Origin: an uncultured Verrucomicrobiales bacterium
Lineage (GTDB): Bacteria; Verrucomicrobiota; Verrucomicrobiae; Limisphaerales; CANJSG01
Direction of reading: 5' to 3'
Assembly: GCA_946480965.1 (NCBI GenBank)
Contig: CAMLMI010000051.1
Location: 1-18,200 of the forward strand
DNA: 18,200 nt
The notes beneath the pieces were generated by a model. The model did no database searches. It saw only the letters and a program-made list of their open reading frames with translations, and was not told the origin of the DNA. Of this stretch, positions 13,620 through 18,200 are shown piece by piece; position 1 is the first letter of the stretch; each line of letters starts with the position of its first letter. The position numbers and the translations under genes are program-made.

Positions 13620-14662
13620 GCGGCCAGCTCCTGGAGCTTCCGCTGCGCCGCGCCCGAATCGATCGTCGCCTCTGCCAGCGTCCAGCCCTCCGTCAGCGAC
13701 TTGGCCCGGTCCGCCACGAAGAGCGCGGCCGCCGCGTTCAACAGAACGGCGTCGCGTCGCGGTCCGCGGTCTTCGCCGCGTAGCAGCTGGCGGATGATCT
13801 CGGCGTTCGCCTGTTTGTCGCCGCCGCGCAGGTCGGCCAGCGTGGCTTTGCGGATCGGCAGATGGGCCGGGTCGAGCTCCGACACGTGGAATGCGCGGTC
13901 CTGGTGAAACTCTGCGATGCGGCTAGGCCCCAACGTGGACAGCTCGTCCAGCGCCCGCGCCGTGCCGCCTTCCAAGACCGCGCCGCTCACCACCATGGCG
14001 CGCCGCAGCCCCAGCGTCTGGAGCACGCGCGCCAGCGGTTCGCACAGCTCCGGCCGCGACACTCCCAGCAATTGCACCGTGGGCCGGGCAGGATTCAGCA
14101 GAGGCCCGAGGAAGTTGAAGATCGTCCGTTGCCCGCGCTCCGCGCAGAGCTTCCGCGCAGGGGCGATGTGCTTGAAGGCGGGATGGAACTTCGGCGCGAA
14201 GAAGAAGGCGAACCCGTGCCGTTCCAGCGCCGCCGCCGTCTCGTCCGGGGAGAGATCGATGCGGATGCCGAGCGCCTCCAGCACATCCGCGCTGCCGGAC
14301 TGCGAGGTGATGGCGCGGTTGCCGTGCTTGGCCACGACCACGCCCGCCGCCGCCGCGACGATGGCCACGGTGGTGGAGATGTTGAAGGTGTTGAGCTGGT
14401 CGCCGCCGGTGCCGCAGACATCGAGGATGTCGCGCTGGCGCAGCGCGGCGGAGAGCGGCGGCGCGATGGAAACGGCGCGCAGCTCCCGGGCGAAGCCGGC
14501 GATCTCCTCCGCCGTCTCGCCCTTGCGGGACAGCGCGGCCAGGAAGTCCGCCTTGGCCTCGACGGCCACGGACTCGTCGGTCAACGCGCGGACGGCATGG
14601 GGGATCTGCTCCGCGCCGAGCGGCGTGGAGGCGGCGAGCTGCTGGGTCAATTCGGCGAGCAC
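13616..14662 (-). CDS. trpD: Anthranilate phosphoribosyltransferase
   Basis: It transfers the phosphoribosyl group from PRPP to anthranilate in the second step of tryptophan synthesis; cytosolic, normally a dimer. The 348-residue length is typical. The PRPP/Mg2+ motifs are intact: CGTGGDQLNTFNISTT (from residue 83), KHGNRAITSQSGSADVLEAL (from 112), RTIFNFLGPLLNPA (179-192) and the DE pair in ALDELSTLGPSRI (239-240). The start is a GTG at 14662, 21 nt after the stop of the 491-residue gene on the same strand; no strong Shine-Dalgarno is visible. No other anthranilate-branch genes adjoin it, so trp genes are dispersed here. The downstream GYF_2/CD225 gene overlaps its stop. Confidence 0.96.
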   Translation of the reverse strand: MLAELTQQLAASTPLGAEQIPHAVRALTDESVAVEAKADFLAALSRKGETAEEIAGFARELRAVSIAPPLSAALRQRDILDVCGTGGDQLNTFNISTTVAIVAAAAGVVVAKHGNRAITSQSGSADVLEALGIRIDLSPDETAAALERHGFAFFFAPKFHPAFKHIAPARKLCAERGQRTIFNFLGPLLNPARPTVQLLGVSRPELCEPLARVLQTLGLRRAMVVSGAVLEGGTARALDELSTLGPSRIAEFHQDRAFHVSELDPAHLPIRKATLADLRGGDKQANAEIIRQLLRGEDRGPRRDAVLLNAAAALFVADRAKSLTEGWTLAEATIDSGAAQRKLQELAA

Positions 14663-14683
14663 GAGACGAAAATAGAAGCAGCC

Positions 14684-16159
14684 TCACCGCTCGACAACGA
14701 AGCATTCGTCCGTTCCGAACCGTTGGGATGCTGGGGTTTTGGAATTGGCGGGCGCTCCACCGTTGTCCTTCTTGTCCATGCCCACCGAATAGACCACATA
14801 CCCGCTTTCATTGGGTTTGTAGCGCATCGGCAAGCCGTCGAATGGATCCGATGGGATCTCCTTCAGATACTCGGGAACGAGCGCGGCCAAATCGCTGGGA
14901 ACCCTTCCATTGGCTTTGCGGAACCGTTCGACGGCCACGGCCGTCAGCGAGGCACGGGAGGCGGCGCAAAGCAGCGCATTGCGATCTGACAGCGCATTGA
15001 CGGATGGCAGCAACTTGGCAAGGAACGCCGAACGCGTATGGCCAATCTCGCTCTGCAATTTGGCGATTTCCTCGAAGCGCCCGGTTCCGCCGACAGTTTC
15101 AATCTCAATCGCAGCCCCCATCTTCTCGAGGAAAAATCGCCGGTTTTCCAGGATCTCCCCGGTGACTCTCATCCAAATCCCATCCGCCGATGAGTTCCGC
15201 CGCCCGCCCTCACCCGGAATGGGAGTAGCCCTCGCATAGCTGTCGAGCAGCGACAGCCCGAGACCACGTTCGGCCAGAAGCATCGTCTTTGTGAGCGCCG
15301 GATCGTCTGTCGGCTCCAGAAGCTTCTGCAGTTCGAGCAACTGCCCTTGCGAAATACCGTTCAGCACCACGATACCGGGAAGCAGAGTGCAGACGCGCCC
15401 GTCTATCCCGATTCGAATCGATTGGGAAAGCCGATCAGGATCGTCCCGAAGCAGACGGCCCAGGCGAAGCAAATCCATCGCTGAATCGGCCGCCTGACGA
15501 CCGTCCCCCATTTCGATCCATCGACGACAATCGAGGTCGAACAGCTTCGCCTCCGCTTGTAGAGGGGTGAGATGAAACAAGGAAGAAAGATGTCCCTCTT
15601 CGAAACGCACGGGAAACCGCGCGCTGGATCTCCGCAAAGCGCCACGAACCGCTTCCAAGTGTAAGGCATGCTGATCTAGGAAGCGGCTCACCCGCTCCAA
15701 AAGCTCGGCGGCGGGAATGGGCTTGGGTGGTTCACCTCTACCGCTTCCGGGCACGTAGCGGCTATATTGTTCCGAGGTGGCGGACCTCTGCGGCTTGCCC
15801 AGCGATTCCAGTTCATCCGGTATTTCGATGACTTTTGCTCTCGGCATAGCCCTGCGCTTTTCTCCAACTGCTTTCCAATACTCCGGATCCTCTTCCTCCC
15901 ACAGATCCATCAACGGAATCGCCGCGTTCTCTTCATCCGGGATCGGGGCGTAGTAGGTGGCGGCCAGTTCGGCGAGGGTCCAAGGCTCGCCGTTCGCGCG
16001 GGCCTTGGCTTCTAGGCGTTTGATTTCGCGGTGCGTCCGGATGCGGAAGGAGATGTGCCAGACGAGCAGCACGACGAGGATCGCGGCGAAGGCCTTCAGC
16101 AGGAACCGGAAAACGCGGCGGCGCGGCGGCTGGGGCAAGGACGGGGGCTTAGCGGTCAC
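14684..16159 (-). CDS. Membrane-anchored protein of unknown function with a pseudopilin-like C-terminal tail
   Basis: A 491-residue protein. A Pro-rich cytoplasmic start (MTAKPPSLPQPPRRR) is followed by one transmembrane helix, about residues 17-37 (VFRFLLKAFAAILVVLLVWH). The rest should be periplasmic and largely helical, with YYAPIPDEENAAIPLMDLWE early on and ALLCAASRASLTAVAVERFR late. The C-terminal segment (VERFRKANGRVPSDLAALVP, EIPSDPFDGLPMRYK, GYVVYSVGMDKKDNGG) resembles the C-terminal part of type II secretion major-pseudopilin-like proteins. Large anchored proteins with this tail are common in Verrucomicrobiota and Planctomycetota, without known function. The start is GTG at 16159. 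It lies 21 nt ahead of trpD, so they probably share a transcript. Confidence 0.8.
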   Translation of the reverse strand: MTAKPPSLPQPPRRRVFRFLLKAFAAILVVLLVWHISFRIRTHREIKRLEAKARANGEPWTLAELAATYYAPIPDEENAAIPLMDLWEEEDPEYWKAVGEKRRAMPRAKVIEIPDELESLGKPQRSATSEQYSRYVPGSGRGEPPKPIPAAELLERVSRFLDQHALHLEAVRGALRRSSARFPVRFEEGHLSSLFHLTPLQAEAKLFDLDCRRWIEMGDGRQAADSAMDLLRLGRLLRDDPDRLSQSIRIGIDGRVCTLLPGIVVLNGISQGQLLELQKLLEPTDDPALTKTMLLAERGLGLSLLDSYARATPIPGEGGRRNSSADGIWMRVTGEILENRRFFLEKMGAAIEIETVGGTGRFEEIAKLQSEIGHTRSAFLAKLLPSVNALSDRNALLCAASRASLTAVAVERFRKANGRVPSDLAALVPEYLKEIPSDPFDGLPMRYKPNESGYVVYSVGMDKKDNGGAPANSKTPASQRFGTDECFVVER

Positions 16160-16279
16160 GCGCAGGGGTTAGCGGGGCGGCACCGATGCGTCAATCTTCG
16201 GCCTGCGAATCGCCAAGGCAGACTTGTGGGACGTCGCCCTCTCCAAGATCGCTGCGGAAGAAAACCGTGGCCGCGAACG

Positions 16280-16355
16280 TGGTGCTCCCACCAGGAATTG
16301 AACCTGGATCAGACGTTTAGGAAACGCCTGCTCTATCCATTTGAGCTATGGGAGC
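16280..16355 (-). tRNA. tRNA-Arg (anticodon CCT)
   Basis: A complete cloverleaf of 76 nt, including an encoded CCA. On the minus strand the acceptor arms are gctccca (16355-16349) and tgggagc (16290-16284), with discriminator A at 16283 and CCA at 16282-16280. The D stem is gctc/gagc. The anticodon stem is ggcgt/acgtc (one G-T pair) around the loop ttcctaa, giving CCT at 16321-16319, which reads AGG. The variable loop is 4 nt and the T arm is ccagg-ttcaatt-cctgg. Confidence 0.96.
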
Positions 16356-16491
16356 GCACCGGGCCGCCGAGTTTCTTGAGGCCCGGGCGAAAGCCAAGCG
16401 TGGAAAATCACTACGGGCTGGCGAAACCCATCGGCAAGCCCTTTCACGGGGCGGCTTGACGCGACCGGTTCCGGGAAGAACAAACACCGCC

Positions 16492-17805
16492 ATGCGTTTT
16501 CCCTCGGACCCGCTTCTGTCGCGCCGCGACGCGCTCGCGCTGCTCGGCCAGGGCGGCGTGTGCGCGTTGCTCGCGTCCGTGGGGTGCTCGTCCATTCCCC
16601 GATCCCGTTCATTCCGGCTCTCGGCCGAGGATGACCGTTTCCTGGAGGAGCTGGAGCGCACCGCCACGACCTTCTTCCTCGAAGCCGCCCATCCGGTGAC
16701 GGGCCAGGTGCTCGACCGCAAGCTTGCCGATGGCCAGCGCGAAACCCGCACCGTGGCCAGCATCGCCGCCACCGGCTTCGGCCTGTCCGTGCTCTGCCTC
16801 GCGCACGAACGCGGCCATGCTTCCCGCGCGGAGATCCGCGAACAGATCGTCCGCACGCTGCGCTGGCTGCACGATCGGCAACCGCATGTGCGCGGCTTTT
16901 TCTACCATTTCTTCCACCACGAAACCGGCGAACGGGTGTGGAACTGCGAGCTCTCCTCGGTGGACAGCGCCCTGCTCTTCTGCGGCGCGCTCCATGCGCG
17001 CGCGTGTTTCGCCGACGACGCGGAGATTGTCCGTTTGGCCACCGGAATCTTTGACCGGGCGGAATGGCCTTGGTTCCTCGACGGTCAGGCGACGCTCTCG
17101 ATGGGCTGGAAGCCGGAAAGCGGCTTCCTCGCCAGCCGTTGGGACCACTACTGCGAGCTGATGCTCATCTACCTGCTCGGGCTCGGTTCGGAGACGCATC
17201 CGCTGCCGCCCGAGACATGGCGCGCCTGGAGCCGGCCCGTGCGGGAATTCGACGGCGAACGCTTCGTCTGGTCGCCCGCGCCGCTCTTCGTCCACCAGTT
17301 CTCCCACGCATGGTTCGACTTCCGGAACCGCCGGGACGCCGGAGTCGATTGGTTCCGCAATTCCGCCGTGGCCACCCGGGCGCATCTCCATTGGTGCCTG
17401 CAACAGCGCGGCCGTTTTCCCCAATGGTCGGAGGATCTCTGGGGCGTGACGTCGAGCGACTCGGCGCGCGGCTACGTGGCTTGGGGCGGCGACGGTTCGG
17501 AAAGCCAACTGGACGGCACGATCGTCCCCTGTGCCTCTGCCGGTTCCCTGCCCTTTCTCGCGCAGGAATGCCTCCGCACCCTGCGTCATCAGCGCGAGGT
17601 CCACGGCGGCCAGATCTGGAAACGCTACGGCTTTGTGGACGCCTGGAATCCGCACAACGGCTGGGTGAACCCCGACGTGATCGGCATCGATGTCGGCATC
17701 ACCGCGCTGATGGCGGCGAATCTCCGCGACTGCTTCGTCTGGCGGACGATGGGCCGCGATCCCGTCGTGCAACGCGGTCTGTCGAGGGCGGGATTCGGCG
17801 GCTGA
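16492..17805 (+). CDS. Glycoamylase-domain (GH144-like) glycoside hydrolase, predicted exported
   Basis: A 437-residue protein. The N-terminus has a Tat-like twin arginine (SRRDALALLG, Arg11-Arg12), a hydrophobic stretch and a possible lipoprotein Cys32 (LASVGCSS, though the -3 residue is Ser and so atypical). The rest matches the glycoamylase domain (PF10091), which includes GH144 endo-beta-1,2-glucanases and the C-terminal part of cyclic beta-1,2-glucan synthases. Blocks in order are GFFYHFF...ETGERVWNCELSSVDSALLF, ESGFLASRWDHYCELMLIYL, FVHQFSHAWFDFRNRRDAGVDWF, DLWGVTSSDSARGYVAWGG and KRYGFVDAWNP...GIDVGI. Acidic residues in the first and second blocks are candidates for catalysis. Beta-1,2-glucan is the likely substrate class. 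The frame extends back to 16348 across the tRNA; the ATG at 16492 starts the leader. Confidence 0.85.
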   Translation: MRFPSDPLLSRRDALALLGQGGVCALLASVGCSSIPRSRSFRLSAEDDRFLEELERTATTFFLEAAHPVTGQVLDRKLADGQRETRTVASIAATGFGLSVLCLAHERGHASRAEIREQIVRTLRWLHDRQPHVRGFFYHFFHHETGERVWNCELSSVDSALLFCGALHARACFADDAEIVRLATGIFDRAEWPWFLDGQATLSMGWKPESGFLASRWDHYCELMLIYLLGLGSETHPLPPETWRAWSRPVREFDGERFVWSPAPLFVHQFSHAWFDFRNRRDAGVDWFRNSAVATRAHLHWCLQQRGRFPQWSEDLWGVTSSDSARGYVAWGGDGSESQLDGTIVPCASAGSLPFLAQECLRTLRHQREVHGGQIWKRYGFVDAWNPHNGWVNPDVIGIDVGITALMAANLRDCFVWRTMGRDPVVQRGLSRAGFGG

Positions 17806-17865
17806 AAGCGGGCCAACCGAACTCGGGGCCGTAGCCATTCAATGCAGCGGCTGTCCGCCTGCGGA

Positions 17866-18200
17866 TCAGGGCAAATGCCGGAGCACCGTTTCGACCGCGA
17901 GACCGTTGAGTCCGGCGGAGTCTTGGAGAAGTTGGAAGCGCTCGCTCCTTGGCCGCCAGACCGGGACGTTGGTCGGGCCCCAGAGGACGGCTCCGGGCAG
18001 ACCGAGCGCGGCGGCGAGGTGGCTGAGGCCGGAGTCGTGGCCGAGGAAGAATCGTGCGTGGGAGAGAGCTTCGGCGACCTCAGCCAATGGCCGGTTCACC
18101 AGCACTTGGCAACGGTCCTTGGGAATGAGGGCGGTGACGGCGGCCAGACGGGCGTGATCCGCTTCTCCGCCGATCACGAGGAAGTCGTCGGGGCGTTCGG
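17866..18200 (-). CDS. Glycosyltransferase family 9 protein, C-terminal part (partial at right edge)
   Basis: The C-terminal ~111 residues of a GT9 (ADP-heptose:LPS heptosyltransferase-like) enzyme; the frame stays open to base 18200, so the gene begins beyond the window. Visible blocks are RPDDFLVIGGEADHARL, then FFLGHDSGLSHLAAALGLPG, VLWGPTNVPVWRP. The D-S-G-x-x-H-L-A-A-A-L-G-x-P signature binds the nucleotide-sugar donor in this family. Members add heptose or other sugars to the LPS core from the cytosolic side. The GTG at 18177 is not the start, because upstream codons continue the conserved strand. It converges on the GH144-like gene across 60 nt. Confidence 0.88.
   Translation of the reverse strand, partial: ERPDDFLVIGGEADHARLAAVTALIPKDRCQVLVNRPLAEVAEALSHARFFLGHDSGLSHLAAALGLPGAVLWGPTNVPVWRPRSERFQLLQDSAGLNGLAVETVLRHLP

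Noticed and set aside
16348..16491. Upstream start for the GH144-like protein
   Set aside because: This extension overlaps the tRNA-Arg gene and precedes the export leader, which would then be internal.
18175..18177. GTG at 18177 as the start of the glycosyltransferase
   Set aside because: The frame continues upstream to the window edge with conserved-looking residues (RPDDFLVIGGE), so the gene is cut by the edge.

Overview
The window is about 65% G+C and reads as a chromosomal fragment of a Verrucomicrobiota bacterium. This rests on a PEP-CTERM surface protein with an autotransporter-type beta-strand motif, a YfhO-family giant membrane protein, a GYF_2/CD225 fusion, scattered trp genes and mostly weak or absent Shine-Dalgarno sequences. 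The phylum assignment is inference from gene content; no rRNA is present. Most of the content is housekeeping or surface-related. I see no CRISPR array, insertion sequence or complete prophage.

Left part (1-4685): the C-terminal third of dnaE (+) enters from the left edge and carries an in-frame pair of tandem palindromes. A convergent two-gene unit follows on the minus strand: a secreted protein with two copies of one domain, then a small membrane protein. Next come a LOG-family phosphoribohydrolase (+), a bidirectional terminator, a HAD-IIB phosphatase (-) and a small CII-like helix-turn-helix regulator (+).

Centre (4686-9442): a 389-base gap without a clear gene holds several hairpins and a short cryptic ORF. 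It is followed by trpS (-), a PEP-CTERM protein (-) with a leader hairpin and a terminator, and the translationally coupled pair rlmN-xerC/xerD (+).

Right part (9443-18200): an 888-residue YfhO-like membrane protein overlaps a SAM-dependent methyltransferase by ATGA, which suggests a glycoconjugate or glycolipid pathway. Beyond them lies a REPIN-like inverted pair of palindromes between convergent genes. On the minus strand there is a run 491-residue membrane-anchored protein - trpD - GYF_2/CD225 protein, with trpD and the last gene overlapping by ATGA. Then come a tRNA-Arg(CCT) with encoded CCA (-), a GH144-like glucanase with a Tat-type leader (+), and the C-terminal end of a glycosyltransferase family 9 protein (-) running off the right edge.

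The most notable non-gene signals are the tandem palindromes inside dnaE (a 27-nt, nine-codon period with a compensatory base change), the REPIN-like element, and the unexplained structured gap next to trpS. I found no convincing evidence of an entirely new system.
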